From contig JASBST010000055.1 in NCBI GenBank assembly GCA_030148775.1, positions 1 to 46,893 of the forward strand: a stretch of 46,893 nt of DNA, written 5' to 3'. Below, piece by piece: positions 16,118 through 28,419 of the stretch. The translations under genes and the position numbers were made by a program. The stretch is from Thiogranum sp. Its GTDB lineage: Bacteria > Pseudomonadota > Gammaproteobacteria > DSM-19610. Each line of letters begins with the position of its first letter. Position 1 is the first letter of the stretch. Below the pieces are notes generated by a model. It worked only from the letters and a program-made list of their open reading frames with translations, had not been told where the DNA came from and did not search any database.

Positions 16118-17281
16118 CTAGGGCCGGAAGCTGACCTGGACGGATTTCACCTCCGGCACTTTTTTTGCGGCGCGCTCTATGCCGCGAATAAAAGCGCCGG
16201 CATCGCTGCGGCTTTCCAGCGCCGACAGCGGCAGATACAGATCAATCAGCAGCCGTCCGCTCAGATAATGTAGGGTGATCTGGCTGTCCTCGATGTCGGC
16301 AATACCGATCTCAGCCCAATGGCCCTTCAACTGATCGATGACCTTGCCACGCAGCGGCAACTGGTGGCAAGGCGACTCCTGTTCGTCGTCCTCCGGGTCG
16401 ATGTGTACAGTGACGTCGGTGACTTCGTCGACGCGTTCGAGCAAACGGCGGCGCACGGTATCGCCGATCTGATGGCCCTCCGACACACTGATCCGCGGGT
16501 CCACCTGCAGGTGCAGGTCGACCAGGGCGTCGCTGCCGCTGCGTCGCGAGCGCAACATATGCAACGCCCGCACGCCGTCGACGCCCAGCACCACCTGACG
16601 AATGCTGTCGATAACGTCGGGTTCCAGTGCGGTATCGATCAGCTCCTTAGTGCTGTCACGCACCAGTTCGAAGCCGATCTTGGCGATCATCGCCGCCACG
16701 GCGATGGCGGCGACCGAGTCCAGATACGCGTGCCCCATCATCGCGCCGACAATGCCGATGATCACCACGATCGAGGAGATCGCGTCGCTGCGGCTGTGCC
16801 AGGCGTTTGCCATCAGCATGTTCGATCGCAGCCGGCGCGCGGCGTTGCGGGTATATTGATAAATGGCTTCCTTGGAGACGACGGAGATGACCGCTACGAC
16901 CAGCGCCAGGATACCGGGCGCGACCAGTTGATCCGGCGCGTTCATGTGGCTGACCGCGTCATAGCCGATGCCGATGGCCACACCCATCAGCGAAATGCCC
17001 AGGCCGACGGTGGCCAGCGTCTCGATGCGGCCATGGCCGTAGGGATGGTCCTCGTCGGCTTCACGGTGCGAGTGCTTGGCGGCGTAGAGCACGACAAAAT
17101 CGGTAGCCAGATCGGAGAGCGAGTGCAGCCCGTCGGCGATCAGCGCCTGCGAATGCGCCAACCAGCCGACCGCGATCTTCGCCACGCCAAGTAGAAAATC
17201 CACCAGCGAGCCGATCAGTGTGACCTTGCGGACTTCGCTGTAGCGGGTGTTTTGCAGCGTTTTGTCGGCGGTGGTGCTCAT
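16118..17281 (-). CDS. Cation diffusion facilitator (FieF/YiiP-like metal/proton antiporter)
   Basis: Inner-membrane exporter of divalent metals such as Zn, Fe or Mn (387 aa). Six hydrophobic segments lie between about residues 20 and 230. The metal-site motif HSLSDLATDFVV in TM2 (preceded by LIADG) and HSRSDAISS in TM5 are typical of CDF proteins. A cytoplasmic C-terminal domain from about residue 215 includes VRALHMLRSRRSGSDALVDLHL and the VHIDPEDD element. The tail after about 290 is a second, less conserved domain (HLPL... VPEVKSVQVSF). The start ATG is eight bases after the TusA-like gene, so it is probably in that operon. The transported metal cannot be told from sequence alone. Confidence 0.9.
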   Translation of the reverse strand: MSTTADKTLQNTRYSEVRKVTLIGSLVDFLLGVAKIAVGWLAHSQALIADGLHSLSDLATDFVVLYAAKHSHREADEDHPYGHGRIETLATVGLGISLMGVAIGIGYDAVSHMNAPDQLVAPGILALVVAVISVVSKEAIYQYTRNAARRLRSNMLMANAWHSRSDAISSIVVIIGIVGAMMGHAYLDSVAAIAVAAMIAKIGFELVRDSTKELIDTALEPDVIDSIRQVVLGVDGVRALHMLRSRRSGSDALVDLHLQVDPRISVSEGHQIGDTVRRRLLERVDEVTDVTVHIDPEDDEQESPCHQLPLRGKVIDQLKGHWAEIGIADIEDSQITLHYLSGRLLIDLYLPLSALESRSDAGAFIRGIERAAKKVPEVKSVQVSFRP

Positions 17282-17289
17282 CTACTGTA

Positions 17290-17517
17290 TCAGCCCTGCA
17301 CTTCGATACGAATCGTGATTTCTTCGTCATGGCGCACGATTTCCAGCACGGCATGGCCGTGCACCCGACACCAGGCGGGAATATCGTGAATGGCGCCGGG
17401 ATCGGTGCAGTATACCGTGAGTCGGTCCCCGCGCTGCAGTTGTTCAATGCGGTCCTGCGTGCGGATCACCGGCAAGGGGCACAGCAGCCGACGGGCATCG
17501 AGTTGGACCTCGCTCAC
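17290..17517 (-). CDS. TusA/SirA-family sulfur carrier-like protein
   Basis: Small protein of the TusA family (75 aa) that passes persulfide sulfur between enzymes. The defining CPxP motif is present as CPLP at residues 13-16 (context LDARRLLCPLPVIRTQ), with the usual GDRLTVYCTDPGAIHDIPAW core. The GTG start at 17517 overlaps the TGA of the PP-loop gene by four bases; a TTG three codons upstream is possible. Coupling to a PP-loop enzyme suggests it is that enzyme's dedicated sulfur donor. It is a paralogue rather than necessarily the tRNA-thiolation TusA itself. Confidence 0.87.
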   Translation of the reverse strand: MSEVQLDARRLLCPLPVIRTQDRIEQLQRGDRLTVYCTDPGAIHDIPAWCRVHGHAVLEIVRHDEEITIRIEVQG

Positions 17518-18557
17518 AAGTACCAATGCGACGGAATTTTTTCGCCGCTGATCGGTTTGACCTGGCGCGTGAGGGTCGCGCCATTACGAATATGTATTTC
17601 CACGTCGACCGCTTCGGCGTCGCGCCCCTGGCTGAAGCGGGCGGTGATCCGCGCCGCGAGGTCCAGATCCTCGTCCCCCGGCTCACCGTCGACCAGCACC
17701 AACGGTCCGTTGTGACTGCGCGTCACCAGATGGGTGAACTGCTTGCGATAACCTTCCAGAAAACGGTTTTCGCCGTCTTCACGACCGATGATCAACTTGA
17801 AGTGCGGTCGCGGCCGCAGATGTCGCCCGACCTTGAGCAGCATAATATCGTCCAGCTCGTAACGGCGCTCGCCACGCGCCCGCCACAGATCGTTCAACTT
17901 GCGCGAGTACTGCGCATCGGTGAGGAAACAGCAGCCACCGGCCAGCTGCGCGTAGTCGCTGAACCCAAACCGATCCGCCAGCGCCATTTGCGGTTTGCGG
18001 CTGCGGCCTGAGAACGCGTACAGCCGTTCGCGATCCACCCAACCCTCGCGCTCGGGCAGCGTCTCCGGCAGGTTGCGCGCGCACAACGGGCGCAACAAGC
18101 GGTCGTCGGCGCCGGACTCCACGGCGATCACTGGCATGGTGTCTTTGCGTTGCGACTTGGGTCGCTGACCGATCACCTCGCCGGTGATGATGAAGTCGAA
18201 GCCCTTCTGTTCGATCCATTCACGCGCCTTGCGCACCATGAAGACTTTGCAATCCAGGCAGGGATTGAGGTTGGCACCGTAACCGTGACGCGGGTTGAGC
18301 ACCACCTCTTTGTATTCTTCGATGATATCGACGATATGCAGCTTGATACCGAGCTGCTCGGCCACCCAGAGAGCGTTGTTACGTTTGGGGCGGGCGCGGT
18401 CCGTCTTGCGAATGGCGTGAGTATGCCCTTCGACACAAAATCCGGTGAAGAAATTGATGCCTTCTACATGCACGCCCTGCTCGAGGACCACTTTGGCGGC
18501 CAGCAGGGAGTCGAGACCTCCGGAAATAAGGGCGACGGCTTTGCGCGGTTGGTCCAT
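17514..18557 (-). CDS. PP-loop ATPase, ThiI/MnmA-like tRNA or metabolite thiolation enzyme
   Basis: ATP-pyrophosphatase family protein (347 aa). The PP-loop SGGLDS lies at residues 12-17 (AVALISGGLDSLLAAKVVL). CLDC at 100-103 and GGCC near 205 provide candidate catalytic cysteines. TGEVIGQRPKSQRKDTMPVI is a second conserved block. The C-terminal third (HFKLIIGREDGENRFLEGY ... NGPLVLVDGEPGDED) resembles the NFACT-R/DUF814 domain seen in ThiI-like proteins. Start ATG 18557 gives the motif at the usual distance; a TTG at 18602 would add 15 residues. It is often annotated as a tRNA thiouridylate methyltransferase homologue, but the substrate is unknown. Overlap with the TusA-like gene supports a sulfur-transfer role. 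Confidence 0.8.
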   Translation of the reverse strand: MDQPRKAVALISGGLDSLLAAKVVLEQGVHVEGINFFTGFCVEGHTHAIRKTDRARPKRNNALWVAEQLGIKLHIVDIIEEYKEVVLNPRHGYGANLNPCLDCKVFMVRKAREWIEQKGFDFIITGEVIGQRPKSQRKDTMPVIAVESGADDRLLRPLCARNLPETLPEREGWVDRERLYAFSGRSRKPQMALADRFGFSDYAQLAGGCCFLTDAQYSRKLNDLWRARGERRYELDDIMLLKVGRHLRPRPHFKLIIGREDGENRFLEGYRKQFTHLVTRSHNGPLVLVDGEPGDEDLDLAARITARFSQGRDAEAVDVEIHIRNGATLTRQVKPISGEKIPSHWYL

Positions 18558-18670
18558 ACAGGCTTTGATCGGGCTGGGAAAACAAGCCCTATTGTAGCGC
18601 AAGCCGGGGCGCGGGATACGCTACGGTTGCCGCGGCCTTTCGCCGGCGGCGCGTAAAAACCTGCGTGCGC

Positions 18671-19237
18671 TCAGTGATCGCCGCGGCTGTCGCTCGGCGC
18701 TGGCAGCCCGTCGCACGCCCCGTCCAGCGCCAGAAACGCGGAACGGCTACCGGTGTCGGCCCACAACTCGGCCGCCACCAATGGCTCCAGCGCCGGCTCG
18801 CCGGAAAGACCACGCATGGCCTGAAGCACATCCATCACCGGTATGAACGCAGCCGCCAGACGGGTGTAGAGCGGATCGCTGTCGCGGTCCACCAGTTGCG
18901 CCAATTGCTGGTAGGCGCTGCGGCCCAGACGCACGAAATAACTCACGCGGACCAGACGTTTTTCGGCGATCTTAGGGAAAAATCCGGAAAAAAGCAGGCA
19001 TTTGTCGCCAACATCCCGCAATCGGTCGGGTTGTTGACAATCATCGGTTTGTGCGTCGAGAAATTCCAGCGCCATTGCTCTGGCGATCACCTCGGCCCGC
19101 TCGGTAAAGCGCATCAACATGAAAACCAAATAGGATTCAACGGTTTCCTCGAGATTCAACTGGCAGGCCAGTTGTGCCTCCGCCACCAGCGCGTGCCACT
19201 GGGCGGTATCGGTGGGTTGAAGTACCAATGCTGTCAT
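18671..19237 (-). CDS. Conserved hypothetical protein
   Basis: A 188-aa soluble, mostly helical protein that I do not recognise as a named family. It starts MTALVLQPTDTAQWHALVAEA, has an acidic central part and a C-terminal Asp/Gly-rich tail. There is no signal peptide, membrane segment or obvious catalytic motif; Cys residues occur at 26, about 67, 80 and 174. Codon use is like its neighbours. It is the first gene of a possible minus-strand run with the PP-loop, TusA-like and CDF genes, though 113 bp separate it from the next start. It diverges from glyQ across 174 bp. Confidence 0.7.
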   Translation of the reverse strand: MTALVLQPTDTAQWHALVAEAQLACQLNLEETVESYLVFMLMRFTERAEVIARAMALEFLDAQTDDCQQPDRLRDVGDKCLLFSGFFPKIAEKRLVRVSYFVRLGRSAYQQLAQLVDRDSDPLYTRLAAAFIPVMDVLQAMRGLSGEPALEPLVAAELWADTGSRSAFLALDGACDGLPAPSDSRGDH

Positions 19238-19340
19238 AAACCACCCCGGTTTTCAGTCCCTTTTGCGTCTTATCGACGCCAAGACCACAGTTCTTGAAAA
19301 CTGACGCCCTTGTATTGTCTTAATTATTCCCGCCGCGCGC

Positions 19341-19369
19341 TACATCCGCTGGTCTGTGCAAGCTATACT
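19341..19369 (+). promoter_or_regulatory. Possible sigma70 promoter of glyQS
   Basis: TATACT (19364-19369) is a good -10 hexamer. The matching -35 position, TACATC at 19341-19346 with a 17-bp spacer, is poor. It lies in the divergent spacer 19238-19411, which holds no gene. The start codon of glyQ would be about 36 bases from the predicted transcription start. Confidence 0.35.
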
Positions 19370-19411
19370 GCGCGCCTTTGATGCACTGAAAAAAGATAAA
19401 ACCCAGCCGTT

Positions 19412-20335
19412 GTGACAGCCACAAAATCCGTTAATGCCCGCACCTTCCAGGAATTGATCCTCCGTCTGCAGGATTATTGGTCGCGCCAGGGCTGCGTTCT
19501 GCTACAGCCTTATGATATGGAGGTCGGCGCCGGCACCTTCCATCCGGCGACCTTTTTACGCGCCGTAGGCCCGGAACCCTGGCGGAGCGCTTACGTGCAA
19601 CCGTCGCGGAGACCGACCGACGGCCGCTATGGCGACAATCCCAATCGACTGCAGCACTACTATCAGTTTCAAGTTCTGCTCAAACCCAGCCCTGACGATA
19701 TCCAGGATCTGTATCTGGGCTCCTTGAAGGAGCTCGGCGTGGATCCGCTGGTGCACGATATCCGCTTTGTCGAGGACAACTGGGAATCCCCCACCCTCGG
19801 CGCCTGGGGATTGGGATGGGAGGTGTGGCTCAACGGCATGGAGGTCACCCAGTTTACTTATTTCCAACAGGTCGGCGGCCTGGACTGCCGACCGGTCAGC
19901 GGCGAGATCACTTACGGTCTGGAGCGCATCGCGCTCTATCTGCAAGGCGTGGAGAGCATCTACGATCTGGTCTGGACCGAAGGTCCGCAAGGAAAGGTTT
20001 TATATGGCGACGTGTTTCATCAGAACGAAGTGGAAATGTCGACCTACAACTTCGAATACGCCAACGTCGAGGCGCTGTTTCATTGGTTCGATGTGTGCGA
20101 ACGGGACAGTCTGGGTCTGATCGAAGCGGGATTGCCGCTGCCGGCCTATGAACTGATGCTGAAGGCCTCGCACACCTTTAATTTGTTGGATGCCCGCAGC
20201 GCGATTTCGGTGACCGAACGCCAGCGCTATATCCTCCGTGTGCGCACCCTGGCGCGCGCCGTCGCGCAGGCCTATTACCAGCGGCGCGAATCGCTCGGCT
20301 TTCCGTTACTGGCACAGGAGTCGAAAAAGGCATGA
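19412..20335 (+). CDS. glyQ: Glycine-tRNA ligase alpha subunit
   Basis: Catalytic alpha subunit of the bacterial alpha2beta2 glycyl-tRNA synthetase (307 aa). It has the class II-type core with [17 protein letters not shown] at the start, [35 protein letters not shown], and the [20 protein letters not shown] block. The start is GTG at 19412 with no strong Shine-Dalgarno sequence. It is coupled to glyS by an ATGA overlap, as usual. Confidence 0.97.
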   Translation: MTATKSVNARTFQELILRLQDYWSRQGCVLLQPYDMEVGAGTFHPATFLRAVGPEPWRSAYVQPSRRPTDGRYGDNPNRLQHYYQFQVLLKPSPDDIQDLYLGSLKELGVDPLVHDIRFVEDNWESPTLGAWGLGWEVWLNGMEVTQFTYFQQVGGLDCRPVSGEITYGLERIALYLQGVESIYDLVWTEGPQGKVLYGDVFHQNEVEMSTYNFEYANVEALFHWFDVCERDSLGLIEAGLPLPAYELMLKASHTFNLLDARSAISVTERQRYILRVRTLARAVAQAYYQRRESLGFPLLAQESKKA

Positions 20336-22407
20336 ACGCGGCGCGCGACCTGCTGATCGAAATCGGCACCGAGGAATTGCCGCCGAAAGCGCTGCGCGGT
20401 TTGTCGCAGGCGTTTGCCGACGGTATGGACCGGGAACTGCGCGCGGCGGGACTGGCAGCGCAAACTCTGTACTTCTACGCCACACCCCGCCGACTGGCGT
20501 TGTTGATCAAATCGCTGCCGACCGCGCAGCCCGACCGCGAGACTGTGCGTCGGGGTCCAGCCCTGGCCGCCGCCTTCGACGACGAAGGCTGTCCTACGCA
20601 GGCGGCCATAGGGTTCGCCGGCTCCTGTGGCGTCACCGTGGAGGAATTGGATCAACTGGAAACGCCCAAAGGCAGTTGGTTGTCTTTCCGCGCCCTGGAG
20701 CACGGCCGGCATACGTCGCAATTGATCCCGCAGATGCTGCGAAAGGCACTGGCGACGCTGCCCATCCCCAAGCGCATGCGCTGGGGCGATCGGCACGACG
20801 AATTCGTCCGTCCGGTGCACTGGGTGGTGGTGTTGTTCGGCGATGAGGTCGTCGATGCCGAAATTCTTGGGGTAAAAAGCAGCCGCGACACCTATGGCCA
20901 CCGCTTCATGCATCCGCGGGCTTTGACCCTGCCCAATCCGGAGGCCTATCTCCCGCTACTGGAAAAGCAAGGCTATGTGCTGGCCGACTATCAGGCGCGG
21001 CGTGAGAACATCCGCCGGCAAGTCCTCGCGCTGGCCGAAAAACTGGGCGGCCGGGCGCTGATAGACGAAGCGTTACTGGACGAAGTCACCGCGTTGGTGG
21101 AATGGCCGGTGGCGCTGGCGGGGAAGTTCGACCGCGTTTTTCTCGACGTGCCGTCGGAAGCGTTGATTTCCAGTATGCAAGACCATCAGAAATACTTTCC
21201 GGTGGTGGGCACGGACGGCACATTGATGGCCCATTTCATCGCCGTAGCCAATTTGGAGAGCACGGATCCCGAGCAGATCAGGGCGGGCAACGAGCGTGTG
21301 ATCCGCCCACGCCTGGCAGACGCAGCGTTTTTCTGGAACCAGGATCGTAAACGATCCCTGGCGCAGCGCAGCGAGGATCTGCGGCAAATGACATTCCAGA
21401 AAAAACTCGGCAGCCTGTACGACAAACAGGAAAGAGTCGCCGCGCTGGCCGCGCGCATAGCCGAGACCATCGGTGCATCAGCGCCGCTGGCCGAGCGCTG
21501 CGCCCGTCTGTGCAAGTGCGATCTGTTGACCAGCATGGTGTACGAGTTCCCCGAGCTCCAGGGCGTGATGGGCCGCTACTATGCCCTGCACGACGGCGAG
21601 GACGAAACCGTGGCCGACGCGATCGCGCAGCACTACCGACCGCGCTTCGCCGGCGACGAACTCCCCCCGACCGGTGTGGCACAAGCCGTGGCGTTGGCCG
21701 ACCGGCTCGACAGCCTGCTGGGGATTTTCGCCATCGGTCAGCAGCCCAGTGGCGACAAGGATCCTTTCGCGTTGCGCCGCGCCGCACTGGGCGTCATCCG
21801 CATCTGCGTGGAGGAATCGCTTGACGTCGATCTGGTGCAGTTGCTGCAAGCAGCCGCCACGGCCTACGACGCACGGCTCGACGCCGCGGCAGCGATCGAT
21901 GCGGTGGTCGCCTATATCATGGACCGGTTGCGGGGCTATTATCAGGAGCAGGATATTGCCAGCGATCTGATCGACGCCGTGCTGGCGACGGCGCCCACGC
22001 GGTTGCTCGACATCGATCGGCGCATTCAGGCCTGTCGCGCCTTCCGGCAACTGCCACAAGCGGAAAGCCTCGCCGCCTCCAACAAACGCATCAGCAACAT
22101 CCTGCGTAAAAACACAGCGATCGTCGCCCAGAGTGTCGACAACAGTCTGCTTGGCGAAGAGGCCGAGCAACGGCTGGCCGCAGAGATGAAAGCGCTCGAA
22201 ACGGAGGTAATTCCACTGATGGAGGCGGGCGAGTACACGCCGGCGCTGACACGGCTGGCGGCTCTGCGTGACAGTGTGGACGGCTTTTTCGATAACGTGA
22301 TGGTGATGGTCGATGATGAGAAGCTGCGCGCCAACCGGTTGGCGTTGCTGAAGCGCTTGGGCGATCTGTTTCTACGGGTGGCGGATCTGTCGCGTCTGCA
22401 AAGTTGA
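20332..22407 (+). CDS. glyS: Glycine-tRNA ligase beta subunit
   Basis: Beta subunit of glycyl-tRNA synthetase (691 aa), needed for tRNA recognition. The N-terminus [19 protein letters not shown] and the HD-like region with [25 protein letters not shown] are characteristic. [14 protein letters not shown] and [14 protein letters not shown] blocks and a C-terminal anticodon-binding helical domain (NRLALLKRL) are visible. Length is normal. The start overlaps the glyQ stop. Confidence 0.97.
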   Translation: MNAARDLLIEIGTEELPPKALRGLSQAFADGMDRELRAAGLAAQTLYFYATPRRLALLIKSLPTAQPDRETVRRGPALAAAFDDEGCPTQAAIGFAGSCGVTVEELDQLETPKGSWLSFRALEHGRHTSQLIPQMLRKALATLPIPKRMRWGDRHDEFVRPVHWVVVLFGDEVVDAEILGVKSSRDTYGHRFMHPRALTLPNPEAYLPLLEKQGYVLADYQARRENIRRQVLALAEKLGGRALIDEALLDEVTALVEWPVALAGKFDRVFLDVPSEALISSMQDHQKYFPVVGTDGTLMAHFIAVANLESTDPEQIRAGNERVIRPRLADAAFFWNQDRKRSLAQRSEDLRQMTFQKKLGSLYDKQERVAALAARIAETIGASAPLAERCARLCKCDLLTSMVYEFPELQGVMGRYYALHDGEDETVADAIAQHYRPRFAGDELPPTGVAQAVALADRLDSLLGIFAIGQQPSGDKDPFALRRAALGVIRICVEESLDVDLVQLLQAAATAYDARLDAAAAIDAVVAYIMDRLRGYYQEQDIASDLIDAVLATAPTRLLDIDRRIQACRAFRQLPQAESLAASNKRISNILRKNTAIVAQSVDNSLLGEEAEQRLAAEMKALETEVIPLMEAGEYTPALTRLAALRDSVDGFFDNVMVMVDDEKLRANRLALLKRLGDLFLRVADLSRLQS

Positions 22408-22416
22408 GGTGTGTGC

Positions 22417-22769
22417 ATGAGTGCTGAGGATTCCTATGAGGCGATGCTTGCGGCGGTGCAGGCGTTCCACGACAAACACGACTTCAAAAACACCGGCGGC
22501 GAGGACATGACACATCGCGTCGCACTGATGGCCGAGGAACTCGGCGAAATCTCCGCCTGCGTCACCAAGGGCAAGGATAAAGTCCAACTGTCCGAGGAAA
22601 CGGCCGACCTGTTCATACTGCTCATCGGCACGGCAATAGCGGCCGACTTCGATCTGCGCGCCGCGTTCTGGAAAAAAATGGATGTCCTCATGCAGCGCCA
22701 GTCGCGGATGGTCGACGGACGTATCCGGGTTTCCGAGTTTCGCGATATGAGCGCGGAGTCACGGGAGCC

Positions 22770-22773
<4 letters not shown>
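22417..22773 (+). CDS. MazG-like nucleotide pyrophosphohydrolase
   Basis: Small all-alpha NTP pyrophosphohydrolase-like protein (118 aa). The metal-binding pattern EExxE is at residues 40-44 (MAEELGEIS) and ExxD at 61-64 (EETADLFILL). These proteins clear non-canonical or excess nucleotides. ATG 22417 with GAGG seven bases upstream is preferred over GTG 22411. It sits ten bases after glyS and overlaps plsC, suggesting an operon. The actual nucleotide substrate is not known. Confidence 0.8.
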
Positions 22774-25972
<3,199 letters not shown>

Positions 25973-25999
25973 TTACGCGCTCTTGGCTAAGTTCCAGGA

Positions 26000-27079
26000 T
26001 TATACCACCTCTAGTACATCCCCGTGTTTCACGTGAAACCTCTTTGCCCGTTCCAGCGGTAACTCTCGGAGCGGAGAAGAATCAATAATGGTAACAAAGA
26101 CTTGAGATGGAGTCTCGGCAAGCATTGCGAGGCAACGACGCTGGTTCTCCACATCCAGTTCCGAACCGAGATCGTCAAAAAGAAAGATACCGACTTTACC
26201 GGTACGCTGATGCAGTACGACAGATTGCGCGGCCTGCAACGCGGCTATGGTGATTTTCTGTTGGCCGCGCGACAAGCGTTCGCCGGCTGGTCTGCCGTCG
26301 CACGCGAAAATCAGCTCCGCTCGCTGCGGCCCCATTCTGGTGTAGCGCGCGTCGCGATCCTTCTGCAGTCCCAGCCTCAAGGTCTCCAGATAGGATTGAT
26401 CCTCTTTCCAGCCCTTTTTATAGCGAATATCGAGCGCCGGTAGAGAAAGGGCTTGGAACAACGCTCCTTCAAGCGCGTCGATCAGTTGCCGTAGATAATC
26501 GCTACGTTCCTCATGCAACCGTTCGCCAACCACAGCGAGATCCGGATCCCAGGCTTGTACCTCCCGCGCGCTGGCGCCTAGCCGTAGCGCCGCATTGCGT
26601 TGTTTGAGTAGTTTATTAAACCGTTTGCACAATCGGATATAGTCGTGTTTCACGTGAAACAATCCCCAATCCACAAATTGCCGGCGATGTGCGGGGCCAT
26701 CTTCGACCAAGGTGTGCAGGTTTCCACCTAACCAATGGACAGGGATGAGCAAGGCAAGATCCGATAGCCGTTTGATAGAAGCTCCATCGATTCGGCACAG
26801 AAATTGATTCGGGCGCTTTTGTATACCGACGGGAACACTTCGACCTGCGCCCTCGGACCAATGGGCGACAATTTGAAAACTGTCGGCGTCGTATTGGATA
26901 AGACGATTGAGCTGAGCAGACCGGAACGAGCGCCCCCGCGCAAGAACAAACAAGGCTTCCAAAAGGCTGGTTTTGCCAGCCGCATTGTCCCCAACGAAAA
27001 GATTCAGTTGGGGCGAAAAACGCAGCTCGACCGCATCCAGATTACGAAAACGACTAAGCGACAACGAGTGGATGGGCAT
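26000..27079 (-). CDS. recF: DNA replication and repair protein RecF
   Basis: SMC-like ATPase that loads RecA at gaps with RecOR (359 aa). The start ATG 27079 gives MPIHSLSLSRFRNLDAVEL, the usual RecF N-terminus; the frame extends 30 codons upstream without similarity. Walker A is GDNAAGKTS, the signature motif LSRGQQK, and Walker B IFLFDDLGSELD. Two parS sites for the ParB encoded downstream lie inside this gene (26025-26040 and 26646-26661). At 26646-26661 they encode part of WGLFHVKHDYI; at 26025-26040 they encode RFHVKHGD. Confidence 0.96.
   Translation of the reverse strand: MPIHSLSLSRFRNLDAVELRFSPQLNLFVGDNAAGKTSLLEALFVLARGRSFRSAQLNRLIQYDADSFQIVAHWSEGAGRSVPVGIQKRPNQFLCRIDGASIKRLSDLALLIPVHWLGGNLHTLVEDGPAHRRQFVDWGLFHVKHDYIRLCKRFNKLLKQRNAALRLGASAREVQAWDPDLAVVGERLHEERSDYLRQLIDALEGALFQALSLPALDIRYKKGWKEDQSYLETLRLGLQKDRDARYTRMGPQRAELIFACDGRPAGERLSRGQQKITIAALQAAQSVVLHQRTGKVGIFLFDDLGSELDVENQRRCLAMLAETPSQVFVTIIDSSPLRELPLERAKRFHVKHGDVLEVV
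26025..26040. other. parS centromere site 1 (15 of 16)
   Basis: TGTTTCACGTGAAACC is one mismatch from the bacterial parS consensus TGTTTCACGTGAAACA and contains the full 14-bp palindrome GTTTCACGTGAAAC. It lies near the 3' end of recF. The parB gene at 41927 encodes the likely ligand. Confidence 0.92.
26646..26661. other. parS centromere site 2 (16 of 16)
   Basis: TGTTTCACGTGAAACA is an exact match to consensus parS, inside recF and 621 bp from site 1. Two near-perfect copies this close together should form a ParB nucleation zone next to the origin. Confidence 0.95.
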
Positions 27080-27092
27080 TAAAAACGGAACG

Positions 27093-27111
27093 GCGCCGCT
27101 GGCAGCGGCGC
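27093..27111. repeat. GC-rich palindrome between dnaN and recF
   Basis: GCGCCGCTG (27093-27101) and CAGCGGCGC (27103-27111) form a 9-bp perfect inverted repeat around one base. It fills much of the 49-bp dnaN-recF spacer. On the minus strand it is followed eight bases later by TTTTT just before the recF start, so it may act as a weak attenuator or mask recF translation initiation. Confidence 0.5.
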
Positions 27112-27128
27112 TGAAAAGGGTGGGTGCC

Positions 27129-28229
27129 CTAGAGCCGCATCGGCATGACGACGTAGCGATACTGCTCACTACCGGGTTCGCGCATCAGACAACTGCTGTT
27201 GGAATCGCTGAGCGTGATTTCCACATTATCGCTACGAACACTCGACAGTACGTCCAACAAATAGGTGACATTGAAGCCGATTTCCAGATTGCTACCCGTG
27301 TATTCCACTTCGAATTCCTCGTCGGCTTCCTCTTGTTCTGGGTTATGCGCTTGAATTTTAACTATATTTTTTTCAAGATTTAAGCGAATACCCCGATACT
27401 TCTCGTTCGAGAGAATGGACGTTCTCGACAATGCCTGACGCAGCAGTTCCCGGTTGGCCACCACCTGCTTGTCGCCGCCTTTCGGCACGACACGGTCGTA
27501 ATCGGGAAAACGTCCGTCAACCAGCTTGGAGGTAAAACGAATGTCGGCGTTTCTGACGCCAATATGGTTGCCGCCGACCTGCACTTCGACCGGCGCATCG
27601 CTGCTCTCCAACAGACGCATCAGTTCCTGGATACCCTTGCGCGGCACAATCACCTGTCGCTTGTCTGGAGTTTTTATATCCACCGGCATATCGCACAGCG
27701 CAAGTCGGTGGCCGTCGGTGGCGACCGCGCGAATCTGGTCCCTGGCCAGTTCGAGCATCAGACCGTTGAGGTAGTAGCGCACATCCTGCTGCGCCATGGA
27801 GAACTGCGTACGCTCGATGAGTTCCTTCAATTTGTTTTGCGCGATTGAAAAGCTGCTCTCGCCCTTAATGGATTCGACCAAGGGAAAATCGGCCGCCGGC
27901 AACGTCGCCAGTGTAAAGCGGCTCTTGCCGGAACGGATCTGGGCTTTCTGGTCCTTGATGCTGAACTGGATACTGGCGTTTTCCGGCAAAGCCTTGCAGA
28001 TATCCGCCAGCTTGCGAGCCGGCAACGTGATTTCCCCCCCGCTTTCGACTTTGATGTCGATACGCGACTGGATTTCGACCTCAAGATCGGTTGCTGTGAT
28101 AGTCAGGCCGTTGGCACCGGCAACCATCAGCAGATTACCTAGCACCGGCAATGTCTGACGACGTTCAACAACACCGATAACCTGTTGCAGGGGTTTCAGC
28201 AGAACTTCCCGATCGACGGTGAATTTCAT
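27129..28229 (-). CDS. dnaN: DNA polymerase III beta sliding clamp
   Basis: Ring-shaped processivity clamp (366 aa, normal length), with three similar clamp domains. Typical sequences are MKFTVDREVLLKPLQQVIGVVERR at the start (partial), ATDGHRLALCDMPV in the centre, and the C-terminal YRYVVMPMRL. Its leader carries AAGGA ten bases before the ATG; this lies inside one of two tandem AT-rich 12-mers. It follows dnaA across a 199-bp origin-like spacer. Confidence 0.98.
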   Translation of the reverse strand: MKFTVDREVLLKPLQQVIGVVERRQTLPVLGNLLMVAGANGLTITATDLEVEIQSRIDIKVESGGEITLPARKLADICKALPENASIQFSIKDQKAQIRSGKSRFTLATLPAADFPLVESIKGESSFSIAQNKLKELIERTQFSMAQQDVRYYLNGLMLELARDQIRAVATDGHRLALCDMPVDIKTPDKRQVIVPRKGIQELMRLLESSDAPVEVQVGGNHIGVRNADIRFTSKLVDGRFPDYDRVVPKGGDKQVVANRELLRQALSRTSILSNEKYRGIRLNLEKNIVKIQAHNPEQEEADEEFEVEYTGSNLEIGFNVTYLLDVLSSVRSDNVEITLSDSNSSCLMREPGSEQYRYVVMPMRL

Positions 28230-28233
28230 TGAA

Positions 28234-28257
28234 TATATATCCTTTTATATATCCTTG
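28234..28257. repeat. Tandem AT-rich 12-mer, possible DNA-unwinding element
   Basis: TATATATCCTTT (28234-28245) is followed directly by TATATATCCTTG (28246-28257), identical at 11 of 12 positions. The copies overlap the dnaN leader, where the complementary strand reads AAGGATATATA twice. Confidence 0.6.
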
Positions 28258-28373
28258 GTTGTTATAGTTAAGCGGCCATGTAACGCTGGATAAGTCGCCG
28301 ATTCGGTATTGAAATCAACCGATAGAAACGGCTCAGGCCACTGGGCAAGCGGGTCCGCAACCTGTTCGTCACC

Positions 28374-28382
28374 TGTGGATAA
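28374..28382 (-). promoter_or_regulatory. DnaA box
   Basis: TGTGGATAA on the plus strand is TTATCCACA on the minus strand, a perfect high-affinity DnaA box in the dnaA-dnaN spacer. Confidence 0.85.
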
Positions 28383-28419
28383 TATCGGAAAACTCCGGGG
28401 CGGCAAATTTGTGCACCTG

